Source: Fimimonas sp963619835
Lineage (GTDB): Bacteria; Bacillota; Clostridia; Christensenellales; CAG-314
NCBI GenBank assembly: GCA_963619835.1
Contig: CAVEYD010000013.1
Location: 1 to 28,136 of the forward strand
Length of the DNA stretch: 28,136 nucleotides
Reading direction: 5' to 3'
In this document: positions 14,897-21,842 of the stretch, one piece after another
Layout of the letters: each line of letters opens with the position of its first letter
How positions within the stretch are numbered: the first letter of the stretch is position 1
Made by a program: the position numbers and the translations under genes
The notes under the pieces: generated by a model
The model's input: only the letters and a program-made list of their open reading frames with translations
Told to the model about the DNA's origin: nothing
The model's database searches: none

Positions 14897-14912
14897 TTTT
14901 GCTTGCTTTTTT
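14881..14912 (+). terminator. Terminator overlapping the acyltransferase stop codon
   Basis: GCAAAA (14887-14892) pairs with TTTTGC (14897-14902), and AGCA (14881-14884) with TGCT (14904-14907) across a small internal loop. T residues continue to 14912. The loop GTAA contains the stop codon. Confidence 0.7.
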
Positions 14913-14969
14913 GTTGCCTTTTTTTTGTAATTAAAAACGCTTTGTCTAAATACATTTGTCCTTTTTTAA

Positions 14970-14998
14970 TTTACAAAAAAAAACATGTGTGATAAAAT
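14970..14998 (+). promoter_or_regulatory. Probable promoter of tsaC
   Basis: TTTACA (14970-14975) and TAAAAT (14993-14998) with a 17-nt spacer. It would give a leader of roughly 178 nt before the tsaC ATG, unusually long among the genes here. Confidence 0.55.
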
Positions 14999-15081
14999 GA
15001 AAAACGTAAAAAAATTGCATGTTTATTTGTTTTTTTTGTGAAATTTTTTTTGTTATATTCATTTAAAATTATGTTTTACTG

Positions 15082-15142
15082 TAGCAAAAAAAATCAATCT
15101 TGCATTGAAAATATTTTTCAGTAATAAAAACTTTTTTTGCTA
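15082..15142 (+). other. Nested inverted repeats in the tsaC leader
   Basis: TAGCAAAAAAA (15082-15092) pairs perfectly with TTTTTTTGCTA (15132-15142). Inside it TGAAAA (15106-15111) pairs with TTTTCA (15115-15120). It is very A/T-rich, so the pairing could be chance. No T-run follows the right arm. Confidence 0.4.
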
Positions 15143-15182
15143 AAACAAACAAATTGCATCAAGTTGGATTCTATTAAAAATC

Positions 15183-16172
15183 ATGACTCAATTATTGCAT
15201 TTTAATCAAGAAGATTTACAAACAGCCGGCAGGCTTATACGAGAAGGACAACTTGTTGCTTTCCCTACAGAAACGGTTTATGGTTTAGGTGCCAATGCTT
15301 TTGACGAACAAGCCATAAAAAACACTTATGTGGCAAAGGGCCGTCCAAGTGACAACCCGATAATTGTCCACGTTTGGTGCAAGGAACAAATCTACCAAGT
15401 GGCAAGGGAAGTTTCACAAGATGCCGAAAAAATTATCGACAATCTCATGCCCGGTAGTGTAACGATAGTGCTCCCCAAACAGCCTACAATCAGCGATTGC
15501 ATAACGGCAGGGCTTGACACAGTTGCAATAAGAATGCCGCTTTCACAGCAAGCAAGAGACTTTTTAAGATATGCACAGGTGCCTGTAACCGCTCCCAGTG
15601 CAAACACAAGTTCTCGTCCGAGTCCCACGACGTGGCAACGCGTAAAAGACGATCTTGACGGCAAAATTTCCGCTATTTTATGTGGAGACAATTGTCAAGT
15701 CGGCATCGAATCTACAGTACTTGACTTGACAGGCGAAAATCCTCGCATCTTACGTCCCGGAATTGTTACACCGGACATCATTCAAGCGGTTTTAGGCAAG
15801 CATGTGGACGTTATCACCAACCCCAAAGACAAAGTCAATTCCCCTGGTGTAAAGTACAAGCATTATGCTCCCAAAGTGCCGATGGCTTTAGATTTGTCGG
15901 GAGACGTCAAAAAGTTAACCGACTATTACGACAACTTAGTGAGCCAAGGGCTAAACCCGGTTTTACTTGTAGAACAACCGCAAAAATTTGGCGAAAGAAA
16001 TGCTGTTTGCATAGGCAACACCGATAAGGAAGTTGCAAAAAACTTGTTTGAAAATTTGCGTCAACTTGAAACCAAGTACGATTACATTATTGCAAGCTTC
16101 ACTTCAAAAACGCAGTTTGCTCAAAGCATACTAAACAGGTTAGTCCGTTCAGCTGCCCACAATCTTATTTGA
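15183..16172 (+). CDS. tsaC: L-threonylcarbamoyladenylate synthase (Sua5/YrdC/YwlC type)
   Basis: 329 residues: an N-terminal YrdC domain (about 1-200) plus the C-terminal Sua5 domain, so it is the long form. It makes threonylcarbamoyl-AMP from threonine, bicarbonate and ATP, the donor for t6A. Seen: FPTETVYGLGANAF, AKGRPSDNPIIVHV, APSANTSSRPSPT, GIESTVLDL and the linker SPGVKYKHYAPKVP that closes the active site in Sua5. No Shine-Dalgarno is visible before the ATG. TsaE and TsaB are encoded about 10 kb away. Confidence 0.95.
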   Translation: MTQLLHFNQEDLQTAGRLIREGQLVAFPTETVYGLGANAFDEQAIKNTYVAKGRPSDNPIIVHVWCKEQIYQVAREVSQDAEKIIDNLMPGSVTIVLPKQPTISDCITAGLDTVAIRMPLSQQARDFLRYAQVPVTAPSANTSSRPSPTTWQRVKDDLDGKISAILCGDNCQVGIESTVLDLTGENPRILRPGIVTPDIIQAVLGKHVDVITNPKDKVNSPGVKYKHYAPKVPMALDLSGDVKKLTDYYDNLVSQGLNPVLLVEQPQKFGERNAVCIGNTDKEVAKNLFENLRQLETKYDYIIASFTSKTQFAQSILNRLVRSAAHNLI

Positions 16173-16270
16173 TTTTGTTTTTTTCTATAATCGAAAAAAA
16201 TCTTACAAATTCTGTAGAAAAACAACTGCTTTACAAGGTTGACGCCAAAACAAACACAATATGTGAAAAA

Positions 16271-16494
16271 CATGTGTTGAAAATATCAAACACACACAAA
16301 AAAGCTTGTGTTAAAGGATATCAAAATAAACATATGTTGAAAATATCAAAAAAACAAAAAGCTTGTATTGAAACATATCAAAAATAGATCCAAAAATGTT
16401 TGTGTTGAGAGAATCAAAAACACACACAAAAAAGCTTGTGTTAAAGGATATAAAAAAACATAAAAAGTATGTGTTGTAAAATTAAAAACACATT
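16271..16494 (+). repeat. AT-rich minisatellite, about seven ~31-nt units
   Basis: This fills most of the 396-nt gap between tsaC and rpiB. Units of 26-37 nt share TGTGTTGAAAATATCAAAA followed by CACACAAAAAAG or a shorter A-rich part. Unit starts are near 16271, 16305, 16331, 16362, 16398, 16435 and 16468. A 31-nt stretch starting CACACACAAAAAAGCTTGTG is identical at 16291-16321 and 16421-16451, 130 nt apart, which shows a higher-order duplication. Confidence 0.75.
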
Positions 16495-16512
16495 GTTATT
16501 TTTTTAAAAGCG

Positions 16513-16541
16513 TTGTAGAGTTAACATTTAAACGATATGAC
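16513..16541 (+). promoter_or_regulatory. Weak candidate promoter of rpiB-ntp operon
   Basis: TTGTAG (16513-16518) and TATGAC (16536-16541), 17-nt spacer. The match is poor (3/6 and 4/6). I list it because a large operon must start in or before this gap. Confidence 0.3.
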
Positions 16542-16568
16542 ACAAAAATTATAAAAGGACTTGCTATT

Positions 16569-17006
16569 ATGAAAATTGCTTTTGCCTGTGATCACGGCGG
16601 ATTAGAACTTAAAAACGGATTGATACAGTACCTAAGTCAACAAGGCTATGAAGTGCAAGATTTCGGTACTTACACAAAGGACAGTTGTGACTATCCCGAT
16701 TTTGCTCACAAGGCAGCACAAGCCGTACAAGACGGAGTTTGCCAAAGAGGTGTGGTTGTCTGCACAACAGGTATAGGTGTCAGCATGGTGGCAAATCGCC
16801 ACAGTGGAGTTAGATGCGCCCTTTGTTCAAGCACCGATCAAGCGGAGCTTACTCGCAAGCACAATAATGCAAACATGATTGCATTCGGTCAAAAGTATAT
16901 TACTTTAGATATGGCAAAACTTATGGTTGATATTTTTTTGAAAACCGAATTTGAAGGCGGAAGACATGTCCGTCGTGTTGAAAAAATCGAGGTAAAAAAT
17001 GATTGA
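16569..17006 (+). CDS. rpiB: Ribose-5-phosphate isomerase B
   Basis: 145 residues, the usual length. It interconverts ribose 5-phosphate and ribulose 5-phosphate. Seen: ACDHGG at 6-11, CDYPDFAHKAA, the active-site CTTGIGVSMVANR with the catalytic cysteine, TRKHNNANMIAFGQ and EGGRHVRRVEKI. AGGA at 16556-16559 supports the start. Its last 8 nt overlap the start of the first V-ATPase gene, so it heads the operon, although it has no direct role in the ATPase. RpiB and the related LacA/LacB share this fold. The context does not suggest galactose use. Confidence 0.93.
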   Translation: MKIAFACDHGGLELKNGLIQYLSQQGYEVQDFGTYTKDSCDYPDFAHKAAQAVQDGVCQRGVVVCTTGIGVSMVANRHSGVRCALCSSTDQAELTRKHNNANMIAFGQKYITLDMAKLMVDIFLKTEFEGGRHVRRVEKIEVKND

Positions 17007-17304
17007 AACTGTGATTGGCTCCATTTTGGAAGCCGAGGATGAAGCAAAAAAGCGTATAGCCGAAGCCGAAAAGAAAGCTGCCGAAAAAGTTAACCAGGCA
17101 GAAATCGATGCCGAACAGCTTAAAAAGCAAGCTGCCGCACAAAACAAGGCTTATTTTGCCGAGCGTTCACAACAAATTGAAAAATCTGCACAAGAGAATG
17201 CTCAAAAATATCTAACCGAGCAAAATGCTCAAACCGACAAAATAGTGGAAAACTATAAAGTCAATGTTGATTCGGCTGTAAAAATCATTTTGGAGTCGCT
17301 GTAA
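16999..17304 (+). CDS. ntpF: V-type ATPase subunit G/H (peripheral stalk, NtpF-like)
   Basis: 101 residues, almost entirely a heptad-patterned Ala/Glu/Lys/Gln-rich coiled coil (about 8-90), typical of the stalk subunit that pairs with subunit E. The assignment rests on composition, length and first position in the operon, since such coiled coils share little specific sequence. The start overlaps the rpiB stop by 8 nt, and a GAGG sits within the rpiB end. Confidence 0.82.
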   Translation: MIETVIGSILEAEDEAKKRIAEAEKKAAEKVNQAEIDAEQLKKQAAAQNKAYFAERSQQIEKSAQENAQKYLTEQNAQTDKIVENYKVNVDSAVKIILESL

Positions 17305-17307
17305 AAA

Positions 17308-19311
17308 ATGGCAATTGTAAAGATGAAAAGGCTATCCTTGCTTGCAATGAAATGTGACAAGGAAAATATATACAATGCGCTGATACGCACAGGAGCGGTG
17401 CAACTCAAACGCACAGCTGATATTCCTTGCTGTGTTTTTGCCGATTGTTCAGCCGATCGTGATGCTGTTTCCGCTAAAATAAAACATGTAGAGGAAGCAA
17501 TTTCCTATGTGTCTCAGCAGGCAGAACGTTACAACACCCTACACAAAGATGATAAAGCACAAGTTGCCAAAACAACTTTTGCTAAACCTCTTGCAGAGTG
17601 CACTTTTGACGATTTTTTGTCGCTCGGTCAAGAAAACATGCACAAAATTGACGAGATGTTTGCGTTAAGGGATGAAGTAAGCATATTACATTCGCAACTA
17701 ACTCAAACTCAAAGCGAGCTTGACAAAGCATTGCCTTATGTTGGTTTACCTAAACCCACTACGGAGTACGCCGATACCGATAGCACGTTTGTAAAAATCT
17801 GTCTTCTTCCAAATGCGGAACAAATTAAATTGCAAACTCTTGCAAGTGAGTACGACGGAGTTGAGTACGAAATAAAAGACACGTTTACTCAAAATTGCTT
17901 GGTTGTCGTTGTTTGCCACAAGAGTCAGCAAGACTTTTTTCTCAAAGCATCTGCTTTAGGACTTGTCGAAAGCAATTTTGTTTGCGAAAAATTACCAAGT
18001 GAGCACATTGAAGAGCTCAATAAAAAGATCGAGTTACTAAACAGTCAAATAGCGGAAGGTGAAAAACAAATAGCAAACTATGCTTCGCATTTAGTCGAGT
18101 GGAAAATTTATGTCGACTACCTCGGCATGGTAGACAAAAAATTATCTGCCGACAGCAACTTGCAACTCACAAATTCGTCGTTTGTTTTGGAAGCTTACTA
18201 TCCTGCGGAAAGTGAACAAATTGTTTTGAATGCAATTGATGGTGTAACTGACTGTTACGAAGTGTACTCTTATGATATAGGCGAAGAAGAATTCGCTCCT
18301 ACGTTAGTTAAAAACAATGGTGTTGTAAAGCAGTTTGAATTTGTTACAAACAATTACACTCCGCCCGAATATCACGAAATCGATCCAAACCCTGTAATGT
18401 CTTTTTTCTATTTTGTTATTTTTGGACTTATGGTCGCCGATGTCGGATACGGATTGTTGCTTGCATTGGTTGGGGTTTTGGCTCACTTTGCAATTAAGCA
18501 AAAAACAGGCATGCGCACAATGTTACAGCTATTTGGTATATGCGGAGTTGCAGCAATGATTGTCGGGGGAATGCTTGGCAGCTTTTTCTCGTATCAAATT
18601 AAAAATGTGTTTTCTTGGTGGCCTGTACTTATTCCGGATCCGTCAACACAACCTATGGTAATGATGATAATAAGTTTACTTGCCGGAGTTGTTCATATTA
18701 CAGCCGGTGTGGCTTGTAACATGGCAGTTAAAATTAAACATAAAAAAGTGCTTTCGGCATGGCTTGTTGACTTTCCTTGGATAATAGTGTTTGTGTCGTT
18801 TATTTTAACAATATTAAATCCGGCACTTGATATGGCAGGATATGAACCATACAACATTTTGCGTTTGCCGAATAATGTTGCCAGCATATGTTTATACATC
18901 TGTTTGGGATCGCTTGCATTTGCTATTTTGTTTGCAGGCCTCGACACGAAAGGTATTATTGGTAAGGCAATGAAAAGTTTTGGTAGTGCATATGGACTAA
19001 TCAACTACTTTTCGGATATAATGAGCTACATTAGAGTTTTTGGACTTATGTTGAGTTCGGCGTTGATGGGTACGGTAATAAACGATCTTGCTGGCATGGT
19101 TGCCGGCAATGGAGGATTAGGTTATTTCTTTGCGGCAGTTTTACTGATATTCGCTCATGTATTCAACTTGGTTATAGGAATTTTGGGCGTGTATATTCAT
19201 GACGGAAGATTGCAGTATGTCGAATTCTTTGGGAAATTTTACACGGGAGACGGACAACTGTTCGTGCCGTTTTGCAGTGACACAAAGTATACAGCCGTAA
19301 GTTTTAAGTAA
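17308..19311 (+). CDS. ntpI: V-type ATPase subunit I (a subunit)
   Basis: 667 residues. The N-terminal ~350 residues are the soluble part with coiled coils that joins the stalks. The C-terminal half (about 365-650) has several membrane helices and forms the ion half-channels. The essential arginine is seen at Arg576 in SYIRVFGLMLSS. NPVMSFFYFVIFGLMVADVGYG is split over 362-384 and is typical of the family. The start is 3 nt after the ntpF stop. GGAG lies 13 nt upstream, a little far. Confidence 0.95.
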   Translation: MAIVKMKRLSLLAMKCDKENIYNALIRTGAVQLKRTADIPCCVFADCSADRDAVSAKIKHVEEAISYVSQQAERYNTLHKDDKAQVAKTTFAKPLAECTFDDFLSLGQENMHKIDEMFALRDEVSILHSQLTQTQSELDKALPYVGLPKPTTEYADTDSTFVKICLLPNAEQIKLQTLASEYDGVEYEIKDTFTQNCLVVVVCHKSQQDFFLKASALGLVESNFVCEKLPSEHIEELNKKIELLNSQIAEGEKQIANYASHLVEWKIYVDYLGMVDKKLSADSNLQLTNSSFVLEAYYPAESEQIVLNAIDGVTDCYEVYSYDIGEEEFAPTLVKNNGVVKQFEFVTNNYTPPEYHEIDPNPVMSFFYFVIFGLMVADVGYGLLLALVGVLAHFAIKQKTGMRTMLQLFGICGVAAMIVGGMLGSFFSYQIKNVFSWWPVLIPDPSTQPMVMMIISLLAGVVHITAGVACNMAVKIKHKKVLSAWLVDFPWIIVFVSFILTILNPALDMAGYEPYNILRLPNNVASICLYICLGSLAFAILFAGLDTKGIIGKAMKSFGSAYGLINYFSDIMSYIRVFGLMLSSALMGTVINDLAGMVAGNGGLGYFFAAVLLIFAHVFNLVIGILGVYIHDGRLQYVEFFGKFYTGDGQLFVPFCSDTKYTAVSFK

Positions 19312-19323
19312 TCACAATAAAAC

Positions 19324-19338
19324 ACGACAATTTGTCGT
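19324..19338 (+). other. Hairpin between ntpI and ntpK
   Basis: ACGACA (19324-19329) pairs with TGTCGT (19333-19338), loop ATT. No T-run follows, so it is not a terminator. It is followed by a strong ribosome site GGAGGA (19371-19376) for ntpK. Confidence 0.55.
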
Positions 19339-19384
19339 TAATAAATATTAAAAATTCAAAAACATTTTTTGGAGGAACAAAAAA

Positions 19385-19918
19385 ATGACAGGTTTAACAA
19401 TAGGCATCATGGGGCTTGCTTTATGCGCAATCCTTTGCGGTATCGGTTCCGGTATCGGTCTTAAAGCAACTGGCAGTGCATCAACCGGAGTTATGGCAGA
19501 AGATCCTTCTAAGTTTAGCAAAGTAATCGTACTTGCATTGCTTCCCGCTACACAAGGTATTTACGGATTTGTTATTGCCATCATGGGCGCATCTTATTTG
19601 CCCACTGCATCGGCTTTAGCCGGACAAACGGTTAGCGAGGCACAAATTTTATCGCAAGGTTGGAGTGTATTTTGGGCAGTAATGCCTATGGCTATCGGTG
19701 GTTTGGTTTCGGCTATTTTGCAAGGACTTACAGCCGCATCCACAATTCACGGAGTAGGTAAAAACGGAGAAATTGCATCCAAGGCACTTATTTTCCCTGC
19801 GATGATCGAGTTCTATGCTTTGCTTGGTTTGGTCGTATCGATTTTACTTTTGCAAAACATCCCCGTTTCAAGCGTTAGCCAAATCGTTATTGATACGGCA
19901 GCAGCGGTCGGAGCTTAA
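19385..19918 (+). CDS. ntpK: V-type ATPase subunit K (c-ring proteolipid), Na+-type signature
   Basis: 177 residues, four membrane helices made of a duplicated hairpin. It forms the rotor ring that carries ions. The first hairpin has Gln in place of the carboxylate (LLPATQGIY, Thr56-Gln57-Tyr60), and the second carries the ion-binding Glu142 in FPAMIEFYALLG. Together with Leu53 and Gln113 (ILQG) this reproduces the Na+-ligand set known from Enterococcus hirae NtpK (Leu61, Thr64, Gln65, Gln110, Glu139, Tyr68), which suggests Na+ rather than H+ translocation. A short Ser/Val-rich C-terminal tail follows. Gaps of 73 and 57 nt with hairpins flank the gene. Confidence 0.95.
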   Translation: MTGLTIGIMGLALCAILCGIGSGIGLKATGSASTGVMAEDPSKFSKVIVLALLPATQGIYGFVIAIMGASYLPTASALAGQTVSEAQILSQGWSVFWAVMPMAIGGLVSAILQGLTAASTIHGVGKNGEIASKALIFPAMIEFYALLGLVVSILLLQNIPVSSVSQIVIDTAAAVGA

Positions 19919-19934
19919 TACATACAAACAATAT

Positions 19935-19960
19935 TTAGTTGCTTGAACAGTGGCAACTAA
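19935..19960 (+). other. Hairpin between ntpK and ntpE
   Basis: Perfect 8-bp stem TTAGTTGC (19935-19942) and GCAACTAA (19953-19960), 10-nt loop, no T-run. It ends just before GAGGT (19966-19970), the ntpE ribosome site. Confidence 0.6.
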
Positions 19961-19975
19961 CTACCGAGGTCTACA

Positions 19976-20557
19976 ATGAACGGTAAAGAAAATATCATTC
20001 AACGTATTCTAAGCGATGCAGACGAAAAATGTAGGTACATTTTGTCCGAGGCAGACGAACAAATCCAAAACATAAACAAAAAAGCTCAAAGTGAGTTGTC
20101 GTCAGACAAAGAGCAACTTGAAAATCGTCTTGTTGCCCTTGACGGCGAACGTCAGCGTAACACACTTGCTTGGGCAAAGTTGGAAGTTCGCAAATATATC
20201 TTGCAACAAAAACAAAATCTTATTTCGTCTTGCTATCAAAAGGCACTAAACAGCTTGCTTTCTCTTGACGATGCAGGCACGCTTGCCTTGCTTGGAAAAT
20301 TAATTACAAAATATGCCGAAAATAATGAACATGTTAGAATAACCCCCAAAGACAAAAACATTGTTACGCAAAAATTTTTGGACAGTTTCAATCTAAATCT
20401 TGTTTTGGACGATCAAATTGCACAAGGCAATGGCGGACTTGTTTTGTTAGGCGAGGGGTATGAAAAGGACTTGACGCTTGAAAAAGTAGTTGTCTACTTA
20501 CGTGAAAATACCGAAGCACAAGTTTCGGCTACGCTTTTTGGAGACAAAAATGACTAA
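19976..20557 (+). CDS. ntpE: V-type ATPase subunit E (peripheral stalk)
   Basis: 193 residues. The N-terminal ~90 residues form a long polar helix that would pair with subunit G. The C-terminal half is globular and contains the conserved turn QGNGGLVLLG. It anchors the stator to the A3B3 head. GAGGT lies just upstream of the ATG. Its last 8 nt overlap the start of ntpC (ATGACTAA). Confidence 0.9.
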   Translation: MNGKENIIQRILSDADEKCRYILSEADEQIQNINKKAQSELSSDKEQLENRLVALDGERQRNTLAWAKLEVRKYILQQKQNLISSCYQKALNSLLSLDDAGTLALLGKLITKYAENNEHVRITPKDKNIVTQKFLDSFNLNLVLDDQIAQGNGGLVLLGEGYEKDLTLEKVVVYLRENTEAQVSATLFGDKND

Positions 20558-21500
20558 CGGCGATCAACTTTTTGCGAACGGAAGACTTGCTGTAATGTCT
20601 ACAAAACTTTTTGGAGCTGACAAGTTTAACAGGCTTGCCGAATGTTCGTCTGTGGCAGAAGCAGTGCGGATTTTGTCCGAAAGCGGTTACGGCAGTATTG
20701 TCGAGTCAAGCGACTATGAAAAGTTGTTGCAATCCGAAACAGACATAATGCTTTCAAATTTTAAAGAATTGTGTTGCAACGAAAAAATTCGTAGTTACTT
20801 TTTGTGCAAGTACGATTATTGTAATGCAAAAATGCTTATGAAAGCAAAGTACATGCGAGTTGACGGAACGGAAAATTGCTTCAAAAACGCAAGTTTTGAT
20901 CCAAGTGACATGCAAAACGATTTTACAGGAGACAATTATTCGGCTTATTCCAAAGAAATGGCAACGGCATGCGACGAAATCGACTTTCAATTTGCATCCG
21001 GCAATCGTTTGCCTAAAAACGTGGACACGATTTTGGATAAGGCAATGTATGTCGAGATGAGGAGACTGGCAAACAGAAGCTGCTATTCGCTTATAAAAAA
21101 ACTTTTTAAGTTTCAAGTCGACAGTACAAACTTATTTGCTATGTTTAGATGTAAAAAAGCAGGAATTTCTGTTGATAACTTTGAAAACATGGTAATTGAT
21201 GGTGGAATGTTGTCTAAAGACACTCTTGTCGCATTGTGGAGCGGAGCAAAAATTGGTATGCCTACGAGCGAGCTAAGACAGTTGTGGAGCTATTTATCAC
21301 AAGGCAAACTTGTTGATGCAGAAAATGCAGAGCAAGCTTGTGTCTACAATCTTCTTTCAACTGATGTCGATACATTGACTGTTCAACCTGCACTTGAATA
21401 TTTTGTAAAGAAAAGCCAAGAAATAAATCTTGTTAGATACATTATTATTTGTGTAAAAAATGGTGTAGCTAAGGACGTTATAAAGCATCGCATAAGATAA
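20550..21500 (+). CDS. ntpC: V-type ATPase subunit C (d-type rotor adaptor)
   Basis: 316 residues, mostly helical and soluble. It is the funnel-shaped subunit that links the c-ring to the central axle. Family-like features are FANGRLAVMSTKL at the N-terminus, helical repeats with YDYCNAKMLMKAKYMR, and the C-terminal VRYIIICVKNGVAKDVIKHRIR. I chose the ATG at 20550, which overlaps the ntpE stop by 8 nt. An upstream in-frame start would lie inside ntpE. Confidence 0.9.
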   Translation: MTNGDQLFANGRLAVMSTKLFGADKFNRLAECSSVAEAVRILSESGYGSIVESSDYEKLLQSETDIMLSNFKELCCNEKIRSYFLCKYDYCNAKMLMKAKYMRVDGTENCFKNASFDPSDMQNDFTGDNYSAYSKEMATACDEIDFQFASGNRLPKNVDTILDKAMYVEMRRLANRSCYSLIKKLFKFQVDSTNLFAMFRCKKAGISVDNFENMVIDGGMLSKDTLVALWSGAKIGMPTSELRQLWSYLSQGKLVDAENAEQACVYNLLSTDVDTLTVQPALEYFVKKSQEINLVRYIIICVKNGVAKDVIKHRIR

Positions 21501-21512
21501 TAGGTAACAAAA

Positions 21513-21842
21513 ATGGTAAACAAAATTGCTGTAATCGGCGATAAAGACGCAGTATTAGGCTTTAAAGCTGTCGGCGTTGAGGTTTTTGACGCGACCACGG
21601 CGGAACAAGCACAAAAATTGGTACATACTCTTTCTCAAAAAGACTATGCTGTAATTTTTATTGCGGAAAATCTTGCCGAACAGATACCCGAAACAATACA
21701 AAAAACAAAGACGCAAGCTTATCCCGCACTCGTGCCTATTCCTACAAATGGTCAAAGTAGTGGATTTGGACTCAAAGGCATCAAGGAAGACGTGGAAAAA
21801 GCTATTGGTGTAGACATTTTATTTAACAAAGAGGATAAATAA
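21513..21842 (+). CDS. ntpG: V-type ATPase subunit F (central stalk, NtpG in E. hirae)
   Basis: 109 residues with a small alpha/beta fold. MVNKIAVIGDKDAVLGFKAVGV is split here at residues 1-22, then YAVIFIAENLAEQI and VPIPTNGQSSGFGLKGIKEDVEKAIG, all typical of the subunit that binds D in the rotor axle. It starts 12 nt after ntpC and its stop shares one base with the ntpA ATG (TAATG), giving stop-start coupling. Confidence 0.93.
   Translation: MVNKIAVIGDKDAVLGFKAVGVEVFDATTAEQAQKLVHTLSQKDYAVIFIAENLAEQIPETIQKTKTQAYPALVPIPTNGQSSGFGLKGIKEDVEKAIGVDILFNKEDK

Noticed and set aside
16169..16387. A 72-residue ORF starting at TTG right after tsaC
   Set aside because: It has no ribosome site and runs into the minisatellite. 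Its repeated KACVKGYQ-like peptide only mirrors the DNA repeat.
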